Assembly (NCBI GenBank): GCA_900489925.1
Contig: UEHQ01000002.1
Span: forward strand, 124,001 to 188,000
Direction: 5' to 3'
Length of the DNA stretch: 64,000 nucleotides
DNA from: Hyphomicrobiales bacterium
GTDB lineage: Bacteria; Pseudomonadota; Alphaproteobacteria; Rhizobiales; Rhizobiaceae
How positions within the stretch are numbered: position 1 is the stretch's first letter; every line of letters starts with the position of its first letter. Shown here piece after piece: positions 56,811 through 64,000 of this stretch. A program made the translations under genes and the position numbers. The notes under the pieces are model-generated. The model did not search any database and had not been told where the DNA came from. It saw nothing but the letters and a program-made list of their open reading frames with translations.

Positions 56811-57680
56811 TCAGCTGCGGCTTGAGCGTTTGCCGGCGAAAAGGTCGCCGTAGCTTTTCAGAAGTTTCGTCATCCGGTCGGCAACGGTTCTTATTTCCGG
56901 CCGGTGGCGATCCTCATTGTTCATGACGATCCACTGGCGATGGCGCAGCTCAGGCAATTCGTCGCCAAGCCGCTGCAGATCCGGATCGAGATCCCCGACG
57001 AAGCAAGGCAGCACGGCCTTACCCGCGCCCGCCCGCACCAGTTCCGGCAGGGAGCGCGGCCGATTGACGGTGGCGACGATCGACGGCTGAGCATGATGAT
57101 GCGGCCAGCGGAGATAGTTGGAGATCGCATCGTCCTCGTGAACGGCGATCCAGCGTTCGTCACCTTCTTCGGCATTGCGTCTGACATAAACCGCGTAGGC
57201 AACCTCACCGATCAGCCGCGCCGCGAGATTGCTTTCTTCGGGCTCGAAGGCGCGAATGCCGATATCGCTTTCCCGGTAATTAAGGTTTGCCCTTGCCTCG
57301 CCGATCGTGAGCGAGACGGCAAAACCATCGCCCGGTTTGCGGATCGCCGCGAAATTTTCGGTCAGCAGCCAGGCAACCCAAGTGCCGGCGGTGATCCTCA
57401 CGGTCGCACCAGTCGTCCGCTCATCCCGCCATGCATCGACCTTGTGGGCCGCCGCTTCCATGTCCTGCAAATGATCGAGTAGCGCCTGGCCATCCTGCGT
57501 CAATCGATAGCCGGTCTGGCTGCGCTGGAACAGCATCCGCCCGATCTCATGCTCGAGATCCAGCATCCGACGGCCGATCGTGGCGGGACTAAGACCGCTC
57601 GATGCACTGGCTCCGGTCAGCCCTCCGAGGCGGGCGACCTGCAGGAAGAGCTGAAAGGAGTCCCATTGCACGTTTTTCAT
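56811..57680 (-). CDS. LysR-family regulator
   Basis: This 289-residue protein has the helix-turn-helix at about residues 15-40 (GGLTGASASSGLSPATIGRRM) and a LysR effector domain. It is convergent with the aceA unit and divergent from a small frame at 57774. A short inverted repeat CGGGA-TTTT-TCCCG (57696-57709) near its start could be its own operator. The target is unknown. Confidence 0.88.
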   Translation of the reverse strand: MKNVQWDSFQLFLQVARLGGLTGASASSGLSPATIGRRMLDLEHEIGRMLFQRSQTGYRLTQDGQALLDHLQDMEAAAHKVDAWRDERTTGATVRITAGTWVAWLLTENFAAIRKPGDGFAVSLTIGEARANLNYRESDIGIRAFEPEESNLAARLIGEVAYAVYVRRNAEEGDERWIAVHEDDAISNYLRWPHHHAQPSIVATVNRPRSLPELVRAGAGKAVLPCFVGDLDPDLQRLGDELPELRHRQWIVMNNEDRHRPEIRTVADRMTKLLKSYGDLFAGKRSSRS

Positions 57681-57773
57681 GGATGCAAAACATAGCGGGA
57701 TTTTTCCCGTTTATGAAGCATATTTTGGCGCATATCTAAGCTGATGTCGTCATTGCCATGAAAGGACATCACG

Positions 57774-58061
57774 ATGATCGAGCATATGGCCATTGCGCAG
57801 CTTCTGAGACAGCAACAAGTCCAGGACAATCGTCGCTCCGCACTTGCGGAAAATGAGTTCTACCGAACTGTCGGAACCTCGCGCATCGAACGCATCGCCA
57901 ACGCATTGCTATCGATGCGCCTTGCTGCATGGAGAGGCCGCGGCTTGCGTGCGCCCTCCCCGCCATCAGATACTGGTCATGCCGTCAGGCAGCAGTCCGC
58001 AAGGGCCGGCGCGCGGCGGATGGAGCAGCATCGATGCGGAATTGCCGGATCAGCGACATGA
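57774..58061 (+). CDS. Possible small protein divergent from LysR, overlapping the chemoreceptor gene end
   Basis: An ATG with AAAGGA eight bases upstream opens a 95-codon frame that is Arg- and Gln-rich at its start ([20 protein letters not shown]). The last 77 bp run antisense over the 3' end of the chemoreceptor gene. The N-terminal 60 residues look protein-like; the tail reads like antisense sequence. It could be the LysR target. I regard it as possible, not proven. Confidence 0.4.
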   Translation: MIEHMAIAQLLRQQQVQDNRRSALAENEFYRTVGTSRIERIANALLSMRLAAWRGRGLRAPSPPSDTGHAVRQQSARAGARRMEQHRCGIAGSAT

Positions 58062-59832
58062 GCGCGTCCGCCTCGTCGGCGAGCTGACGGCTTGCCTCGG
58101 TGGTCTCCTCGACCATTGCAGCGTTTTTCTGAGTCATCTGGTCCATCGCGTTGACGGATCCGTTGACCTCCTGCAGCGCGGCGGATTGGTCCTGGCTGGC
58201 CGTGGCGATCGTCGCCACATGCTGGCTGATCGCGATGATCTCCTGGCTGATCGAAGCGAGCACCGCCCCGGTCTTCTGAACGAGCCCGGAGCCGGCCGAG
58301 ACCTCGCGAGTCGACTTCTCGATAAGGCCCTTGATTTCGCGAGCGGCATCAGCCGAGCGCTGCGCCAGTTCCCGAACCTCCTGCGCGACGACGGCAAATC
58401 CCTTGCCCGCCTCGCCGGCGCGTGCCGCTTCGATGCCGGCGTTCAAGGCAAGCAGATTGGTCTGGAACGCGATATCGTCGATCACTTCGATGATCTGCTC
58501 GATCTGCTTCGAAGCGTCCTCGATCCGCGCCATGGCCGCGACCGTATCGCCGACGACAACGCCGGAGCCATCGGCCGTCTTCTTTGTGGCAACCACCGCG
58601 TTGTTGGCTTCGCGGGCGCGCTCGGCCGACGAGCGAACCGTGACGGTGATTTCCTCGACCGCAGCCGCCGTCTCCTCCAGATTGGCGGCCTGCGCTTCCG
58701 TGCGCTTCGAGAGCTCGTCTGCCGATGACAGCATCGCGCCGGAGTTGCGGTGGATCGTCGTTGCGTTGTCGCGGATCCGCGACAGCGTATCCTGCAGGCG
58801 GACAAGCGAGGTGTTGAAATCGACGCGAAGCTGCTCCAGACGTCCGACAAATGGCGTCTCGATCGTTTCGGAGACATCGCCTTGAGCAAGGCGACCGAGA
58901 CCGGCGGCGAGCTGGTTGACGGCGAAGTCGATCTGTCCGTCCAGCGTGCGCTTTTCGACATCGTTGCGGGCGCGCTCCGCGTCGGTCAGGGCTCGCTGCT
59001 CCGCGGCCTGCGTTTCGAGCTGCAGGCGGGCACGCGCGCCGTCGCGGAACAATGCCAAGGCGCGGCCGATGGCGCCGAATTCGTTCTGCTTTTCGACGCA
59101 GGGAATCGGTGCATCGAGATTTCCGGATGAAATCGTGTGGATGGAAGCGGTCAGCGCCTCAAGGGGCCGTACGGTCGCGCGGATCGCGAAATAGGCGACA
59201 ACGCCGACGATCAGCAACACGGCTATTCCGACGCCGACCACAAGCGCCAGCAGCTGCTGCAGGCTGTTGTAGTAGAGCTCCATCGGGATGCCGATAAAGA
59301 GAATGCCAACCGTCGAGCCTGCCGCGCTCTTGATCGGGAAATAGCCGGTCATGAACTTGTGCCCAAAGAGGTCGGCGGGGCCGTAGTAGGCGCTGCCCTT
59401 TGCCAGCGCGACCTGCGCGGGATGATCTGCCGCAAGCTTTGTGCCGACGGCGCGGTCGCCGTTCTCTTTCTTCACATTGGTCGAAACGCGCACATAATCG
59501 CCGCCCTGACGCTCGAAGATCGTGGCAACGCCAGCGATCGACTGCGCGGTGCGGTCGACAAGCGCGTGATCGGCAAACTGCGGGAGCTTGTCTTCGGTGA
59601 TGCCCTCGAGTGCGTTGTCGCGAATGGCGACCTGTGCCGTCGGGTCGCCGGCGCCGTAGAGGACGGCCATTGTGCGGCTCGCGTCGCGGGCGTCGGAAAC
59701 CGCGCTCGTCATCACGTAGTCGCTCAGATTGTAATAGGTCACACACACGATCGCGGCGGTGCTGATGCCCAGCAGCGCAAGTGTAATCACGACAATCTGT
59801 CGAACAATGGAAGCCGTAAAGAGCCGAAGCAT
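57985..59832 (-). CDS. Methyl-accepting chemotaxis protein with Cache-type sensor
   Basis: Start at 59832 has AGGGG upstream. The 615-residue receptor has a first membrane helix (about 10-33), a periplasmic Cache-like sensor to about 180, a second helix near 185-210 ([22 protein letters not shown]), and a HAMP domain. The signalling domain has the hairpin tip [27 protein letters not shown]. It lacks a C-terminal CheR/CheB pentapeptide and ends RRPLRTAA. It senses an unknown periplasmic ligand. Confidence 0.9.
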   Translation of the reverse strand: MLRLFTASIVRQIVVITLALLGISTAAIVCVTYYNLSDYVMTSAVSDARDASRTMAVLYGAGDPTAQVAIRDNALEGITEDKLPQFADHALVDRTAQSIAGVATIFERQGGDYVRVSTNVKKENGDRAVGTKLAADHPAQVALAKGSAYYGPADLFGHKFMTGYFPIKSAAGSTVGILFIGIPMELYYNSLQQLLALVVGVGIAVLLIVGVVAYFAIRATVRPLEALTASIHTISSGNLDAPIPCVEKQNEFGAIGRALALFRDGARARLQLETQAAEQRALTDAERARNDVEKRTLDGQIDFAVNQLAAGLGRLAQGDVSETIETPFVGRLEQLRVDFNTSLVRLQDTLSRIRDNATTIHRNSGAMLSSADELSKRTEAQAANLEETAAAVEEITVTVRSSAERAREANNAVVATKKTADGSGVVVGDTVAAMARIEDASKQIEQIIEVIDDIAFQTNLLALNAGIEAARAGEAGKGFAVVAQEVRELAQRSADAAREIKGLIEKSTREVSAGSGLVQKTGAVLASISQEIIAISQHVATIATASQDQSAALQEVNGSVNAMDQMTQKNAAMVEETTEASRQLADEADALMSLIRQFRIDAAPSAARRPLRTAA

Positions 59833-60052
59833 GCCAATCCCCTGAGAATACAACCGCCCGACGCTAGAGCAAAAGATTTAATGAAAATTTTCACCAAGTT
59901 GACGATCGTCAATTATTCGAGATCTCAGGGTTTTCCGCATAAACCAACGCCCTACCGATAATCCGCAACCATTGGGCGGATTAAAATTTCGCGCTTACCC
60001 ATCATTGCACAATCATTGATTGAGACACTTGCAAACTAGGCGCCAAACGAAA

Positions 60053-60075
60053 ATGGCCCCGGAATCCGGGGCCAT
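60053..60075 (-). terminator. Rho-independent terminator of the second chemoreceptor gene
   Basis: ATGGCCCCGG and CCGGGGCCAT form a 10-bp stem with a short loop, followed by TTT on the minus strand. It lies 25 bp after the stop of the upstream receptor gene. Confidence 0.8.
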
Positions 60076-60099
60076 CTTGTCGTTTGTGAGCTGGTCCGA

Positions 60100-62628
60100 T
60101 CAAGCGGCGCGATAAATCGTGCCGTGCGTGTCGCCATCGATCTTGAACTGGCGAACCAGGCTGAGAAGAGAATCTGCCTCGTTCGCGAGCGCGCGGCTGG
60201 CAGCGGTTGTCTCTTCGACCATTGCCGCGTTCTGCTGTGTCATCTGGTCCATCTGGTTGACTGTCGCGTTGACTTCCTGCAGCGCGCTCGACTGATCGTG
60301 GCTGGCGCGCGCGATCATCTCGACGTGCTGGCTGATGGTCACGATCTGGGTGCTGATCTTCGCAAGGACCGTTCCCGTTTCCTGGACGAACTGCGAACCG
60401 GAGCTGACTTCGGTCGTCGACTTGTTGATAAGGCCCTTGATTTCCTGCGCGGCGGCAGCGGAGCGCTGCGCGAGCTCGCGCACTTCCATTGCAACGACCG
60501 CGAACCCCTTGCCTGCCTCGCCGGCGCGTGCCGCTTCGATGCCGGCATTGAGTGCCAGAAGGTTGGTCTGGAAAGCGATCTCATCGATGACGCCGATGAT
60601 CTGCTCGATCTGGCGCGAGGCATCTTCGATGCGGCCCATCGCGTCGATGGCGTTGCTGACGACGGTTGCAGAGTCATCCGCGCTGCGCTTGGCCTGGCGA
60701 ACGATCTGGTCGGCATCCTTGGCGCGCTCGGCCGACGAGCGGACCGTGACCGTGATCTGATCGACCGCGGCTGCCGTTTCTTCCAGCGAAGCGGCCTGCT
60801 GTTCGGTTCGCTTGGCAAGATCTTCGGCGGATTGCGCCATCTGGTTGCCATTGCCCTGGATCATCTCGACGTTGTCGCGGATCTGGCTCATCGAAGCCTG
60901 CAGGCGCAGCATCGAGCCGTTGAAATCCTGGCGAAGCTGTTCGAGGCGGCCGATGAACGGCGTGTCGATGGTCGTCGAGATATCGCCTTGCGACATGCGC
61001 TCGAGGCCCGACGCCAAGGCATTGACGGCGAATTCGATCTGGCGATCCATTTCGCGCTTGTCGGCATCGTTGCGCTGGCGCTCGTGCTCGGCAGCGGCAC
61101 GCTCTTCTTCGCTCTGCTCCTCGATGCGAATCTTCGAGATCGCGTTTTCCTTGAAGATGCCGAGCGCGCGGGCCATGTCGCCGATTTCGTCGTAGCGCTG
61201 CTCGCCGGAGATGTTGGTGTCGAGCGCACCATCGGCGATGCGGCGCATGGCGGCGGTGATCTGGCCGATCGGGCGCTGCAGCGTCAGGACGAGAGCAATA
61301 CCGCCGACAACCGAAAGCAGGATGCCAAGCGCGGTGGTCAGGACGGAGATGCCGTTTGCCTGCGTGCGTTCGGCGCCCGCGGTCTGCTTCTGCAGTTCGG
61401 CAAATGCAGTCAGCTGACCCCAGACGGTGTCAAGCTGCTGACGCGCCGAAGCGTAGTCGGCCACACGCTGGTCGATGGTATTGACGAGGCTCTGCGCGTC
61501 CTTATCCATGGAGGCCAGCGCCGGCGACATCGCGGCAACGATGTCTTCCGCGAAGTTCATCCCCTTGGCGCTGGCGAGCAGCGTATTCAGGTTGGTGCCG
61601 AGCGTCGCGATTTCCTGATGCAGGCGAACGCGATTGTCCTTGCTGGGCTTGGCCGCAAATTCGCCAAGCACGAGCTGCAGGGAGTAGATCGCGCTTTCGA
61701 GGCGCCGCGTGTCTTCAAGAACCGAGTTTGTCTGCGCGATGCGGCTATCGAGCTCCACGAAGGTCGTGGTGGCTTCGCGCATCATCTGCGTTGCGGTGAG
61801 CTGGGTGTAGGTGGACATCTGGCGGAAGCGGGAAACAAGGCGGCCGAGATTGGCGATCGCCTCATCCGTGCCGGCATCGGCAGCCGTCGCCTGCGCCTTC
61901 ACGTCGCTGATGGTCTGCGACAGCGATTGGGTCATGCTCTTCTGGTTCTGCGGAACCGAGATCTCGATCAGGCGCTGGGCCTTGGCAATGGTCGGGATCG
62001 CATCGGTCACGACCTTCAGCTTGTCAGCCGGTGCCTGCGCCTTGCTGAAGTCGCCCATGACGGTGGCAAGCGTATCGCCACCCTTCAGCAGCCGGTCGGC
62101 GGCGCGAAGCGTTGCTGTGGCATTGCCCTCGTCCTTGCGGATGTTCTCTTCAAGCTGCTGTGCATCGTAGTTCACGTTGAAGCGGCTGGTTATCATCACC
62201 TTCTGCGCATCGTCCATCGACTTGCGCAACGCCAGTTCCTGCTCATGCAGGGTCCAGAGCTTGCCCACCGTGTCGGAGATACCGGTCGTGCCGCTGGCAG
62301 CGGCCTCGAGATTGTCGCGGCCGGCATTCTCGCCGATCTGCTTCAATGTCGCGGTCAGCGTGTTCTGCTGGGTGGCGATATCGCTCTGCAGCTTGTCGCG
62401 CGCATCCTGGCTCGTCGTGCGCAGGAAGTCGTCCATGGAGCTGTAAAGATCCTTGAAACCGCTCAGCGATTGAAGAACGCTGTTGGAGATTTCCATCCGG
62501 CCCTGCAGCAGACCCGAGGCATAGAGGCCGGTCAGGCCCACCGCTGAAATGCTGACAACAAAGGGTAGAACAAAAATCAGGACTTTGGTCTTGATCCTGA
62601 AGCGGGAAAGAATCTTATCAATCAACAT
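60100..62628 (-). CDS. Methyl-accepting chemotaxis protein with long helical sensor
   Basis: This 842-residue receptor has a first membrane helix at about 15-36 and a very long, helical periplasmic region (about 40-430, rich in Gln, Ala and Asp), consistent with a helical bimodular (HBM) sensor. A second helix follows near 430-452 (ISVLTTALGILLSVVGGIALVLT), then HAMP and a signalling domain with the [27 protein letters not shown] tip. Its signalling half is nearly the same as that of the neighbouring receptor, so the two probably arose by duplication with sensor exchange. It ends TIYRAA. Confidence 0.92.
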   Translation of the reverse strand: MLIDKILSRFRIKTKVLIFVLPFVVSISAVGLTGLYASGLLQGRMEISNSVLQSLSGFKDLYSSMDDFLRTTSQDARDKLQSDIATQQNTLTATLKQIGENAGRDNLEAAASGTTGISDTVGKLWTLHEQELALRKSMDDAQKVMITSRFNVNYDAQQLEENIRKDEGNATATLRAADRLLKGGDTLATVMGDFSKAQAPADKLKVVTDAIPTIAKAQRLIEISVPQNQKSMTQSLSQTISDVKAQATAADAGTDEAIANLGRLVSRFRQMSTYTQLTATQMMREATTTFVELDSRIAQTNSVLEDTRRLESAIYSLQLVLGEFAAKPSKDNRVRLHQEIATLGTNLNTLLASAKGMNFAEDIVAAMSPALASMDKDAQSLVNTIDQRVADYASARQQLDTVWGQLTAFAELQKQTAGAERTQANGISVLTTALGILLSVVGGIALVLTLQRPIGQITAAMRRIADGALDTNISGEQRYDEIGDMARALGIFKENAISKIRIEEQSEEERAAAEHERQRNDADKREMDRQIEFAVNALASGLERMSQGDISTTIDTPFIGRLEQLRQDFNGSMLRLQASMSQIRDNVEMIQGNGNQMAQSAEDLAKRTEQQAASLEETAAAVDQITVTVRSSAERAKDADQIVRQAKRSADDSATVVSNAIDAMGRIEDASRQIEQIIGVIDEIAFQTNLLALNAGIEAARAGEAGKGFAVVAMEVRELAQRSAAAAQEIKGLINKSTTEVSSGSQFVQETGTVLAKISTQIVTISQHVEMIARASHDQSSALQEVNATVNQMDQMTQQNAAMVEETTAASRALANEADSLLSLVRQFKIDGDTHGTIYRAA

Positions 62629-62927
62629 GGCGGTTCCGGCCTTCCATACACCACTCCTCCCACCGACCCCCGAAGGCGCCGGCCGAGTGCATCGAGCTGC
62701 TTTTTTGGAACAATGGGAATCTCAGGCTTACGCCCGGACGGCATTCATTGCCTGTTCACTTCGCGCACAAGGCGGAAGCGCCCATAAATCATCTACCAAC
62801 TGTTGCAGAGGATATGTTAATTTTCGGATAAGCGTATGTAGCGGAAACCGGCATTCAAATCGATTTACGTGCCGATATAGGCGCTCAGCGCGGCTGGCGT
62901 CGTTGCAACACCCGGCTGTAGATCAGC
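62629..62927. other. Gene-free stretch upstream of the HBM-like chemoreceptor
   Basis: About 300 bp with no gene I can support. It should hold the promoter and leader of the receptor gene. No clear sigma-factor consensus or hairpin was found by eye. Confidence 0.4.
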
Positions 62928-63071
62928 CTAGAGAAAGCGCTCGACCAGAAGTGCGATCATCGCCGCAGACGCGCTGGCAGCGAGGACGAAGTAGCGGAGT
63001 GCGACAAGCCTGGTGTCCGGCTTTGCCTGGGCGATTGCGATGGCGCGGGCGCGTCGTGTGTTCCTGTTCAT
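62928..63071 (-). CDS. 47-residue single-span membrane protein
   Basis: An ATG at 63071 with GAGG about seven bases upstream opens a 47-codon frame ending TAG at 62928. The product is Arg-rich at the start (MNRNTRRARAIAIAQAK). One hydrophobic segment follows (RYFVLAASASAAMIALLVERFL), giving a small inner-membrane protein with a positive-inside N-terminus. I do not recognise the family. Confidence 0.6.
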   Translation of the reverse strand: MNRNTRRARAIAIAQAKPDTRLVALRYFVLAASASAAMIALLVERFL

Positions 63072-63219
63072 TGCAGAACCTCACTTCTCTCTGACATAAC
63101 AATCCAACAAAATGCTTTGCTGGTAAAGCTTTATTTAGGAAGCTCTTTTCAGCTCGTCATTGAGGCAGGATGGCGCACCCCCCTTAAGAACTATTGAATC
63201 CTCTTCAGTCGTTTTGTCC

Positions 63220-64000
63220 CTACAAGGATTCACCTGCGGCAAAGCCGGAAGCCCAGGCCCATTGGAAATTGTAGCCTCCGAGCCAACCCGTCACATCGAC
63301 ACATTCTCCAATGAAATGGAGACCCGGCACACCCTTTGCCTGCATGCTGCGAGAATCGAGCGCTGACGTGTCGATGCCGCCGAGCGTGACCTCCGCGGTG
63401 CGATAGCCCTCGGAGCCGGACGGCTTGATCTTCCAGTTCTGCGCGGCCTCGGCCAGCCGTATCAGCACCTTGTCCGAGAGGTCGGCCATATTGCCGGTTA
63501 CGCCCGTCCGTTCAGCCAGATATTGCGCGAGCCGCTTCGGCAGAACATCGCCAAGCGCTGTTTGCGCCGATTGTCGGCCGTTTGCCTGTTTCGCCGCCTT
63601 CAGATGCGCCAGCAGATCAATGTCAGGCTCGATATCGACGGTGATCTCGTCGCCCTCGCGCCAATAGGATGAAATCTGCAGGATCGCCGGACCACTGACG
63701 CCGCGGTGAGTAAACAGCAGCGCCTCGCGAAACGCCGTCTTGCCGTGGCGAATCTCCGCAGGCGCCGAAATGCCAGATAGCGCAGACAGGCTCTCGAGCA
63801 GCAGCGGATCCAGCGTCAAGGGCACGAGACCGGGACGGGTCTCGACCAGAGCCAGACCGAATTGCTCGGCGATGCGATAGGCGAAGCCGGTCGCACCCAT
63901 CTTCGGGATCGACTTGCCGCCGGTGGCAATGACCAGCGACTGGCATTCATATGCGCCTTCCGATGTCACGACACGAAAGCCGGTATCGGTCTTCTCGACA
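63220..64000 (-). CDS. Partial HI0933/BaiN-type NAD(P)/FAD flavoprotein
   Basis: The frame continues to the right edge, so the N-terminus with the FAD-binding start is missing. The visible part (about 259 residues) has QSLVIATGGKSIPKMGATGFAY, HRGVSGPAILQISSYW and the C-terminal GLHFIGECVDVTGWLGGYNFQWAWASGFAAG. This last segment is the signature of the HI0933-like/BaiN family of flavoproteins. The reaction is unknown for most members. Confidence 0.9.
   Translation of the reverse strand, partial: VEKTDTGFRVVTSEGAYECQSLVIATGGKSIPKMGATGFAYRIAEQFGLALVETRPGLVPLTLDPLLLESLSALSGISAPAEIRHGKTAFREALLFTHRGVSGPAILQISSYWREGDEITVDIEPDIDLLAHLKAAKQANGRQSAQTALGDVLPKRLAQYLAERTGVTGNMADLSDKVLIRLAEAAQNWKIKPSGSEGYRTAEVTLGGIDTSALDSRSMQAKGVPGLHFIGECVDVTGWLGGYNFQWAWASGFAAGESL

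Overview
The window looks like a chromosome segment of a Rhizobiaceae bacterium (Rhizobium, Agrobacterium, Sinorhizobium or Neorhizobium; I cannot settle the genus). The evidence is high GC, the iron regulator RirA, a PdhS/CbrA-type histidine kinase, a tRNA-His without the extra G-1, a consensus EcfG general-stress promoter, and a gene order from about 30 to 57 kb (dpp, rirA, mmsA, phasin, cbrA, acsA, asmA-like, pot, aceA) that I recall from the Sinorhizobium meliloti chromosome.

Positions 1-11,485 look like accessory DNA. The left block (1-5,667) holds, on the minus strand, a small unknown gene, a 1089-residue RecB-like nuclease/RNase-H-fold/SF1 helicase fusion, and a translationally coupled gene with the signature of the head domain of modification-dependent McrA-type restriction enzymes. 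A WYL-domain regulator is divergent to them. This is my best candidate for an undescribed defence-type system. The second block (6,210-11,247) is a LysR-controlled cassette: MFS exporter, cyclophilin-fold secreted protein, Tat-exported alpha/beta hydrolase, and a CMD-CMD-cupin fusion. Two 157-bp direct repeats (5,870-6,026 and 11,329-11,485) bracket this second block. Each ends in a sequence that matches (right copy) or resembles (left copy) the 3' end of tRNA-Gln, which suggests attachment sites of elements stacked at a tRNA-Gln gene.

From about 11.8 to 30 kb are a membrane ICMT-like protein, an acyltransferase, a 1-Cys peroxiredoxin, a Cys-motif adenylate cyclase, an ABC-F ATPase, peptidase T, and the prkA-yeaH-spoVR stress operon behind an EcfG promoter. 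Next come a TPR protein with an ECF sigma/anti-sigma pair, a type III polyketide synthase with its methyltransferase, a D-amino-acid dehydrogenase-like protein and gluconokinase.

From 30 to 57 kb is core metabolism and regulation: dppABCDF peptide import, rirA, mmsA (valine/inositol catabolism) with a divergent LysR, a DUF4174 protein, tRNA-His, a phasin, CbrA, acetoacetyl-CoA synthetase, an AsmA-like protein, potFGHI polyamine import, and isocitrate lyase divergent from a RamB/ScfR-type regulator. Phasin, acetoacetyl-CoA synthetase and isocitrate lyase together point to polyhydroxybutyrate/acetyl-CoA metabolism. The right end carries a LysR regulator, two adjacent chemoreceptors, a 47-residue membrane protein, and a partial HI0933/BaiN-type flavoprotein that runs off the edge.

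All functions are read from motifs and context; no database search was run.
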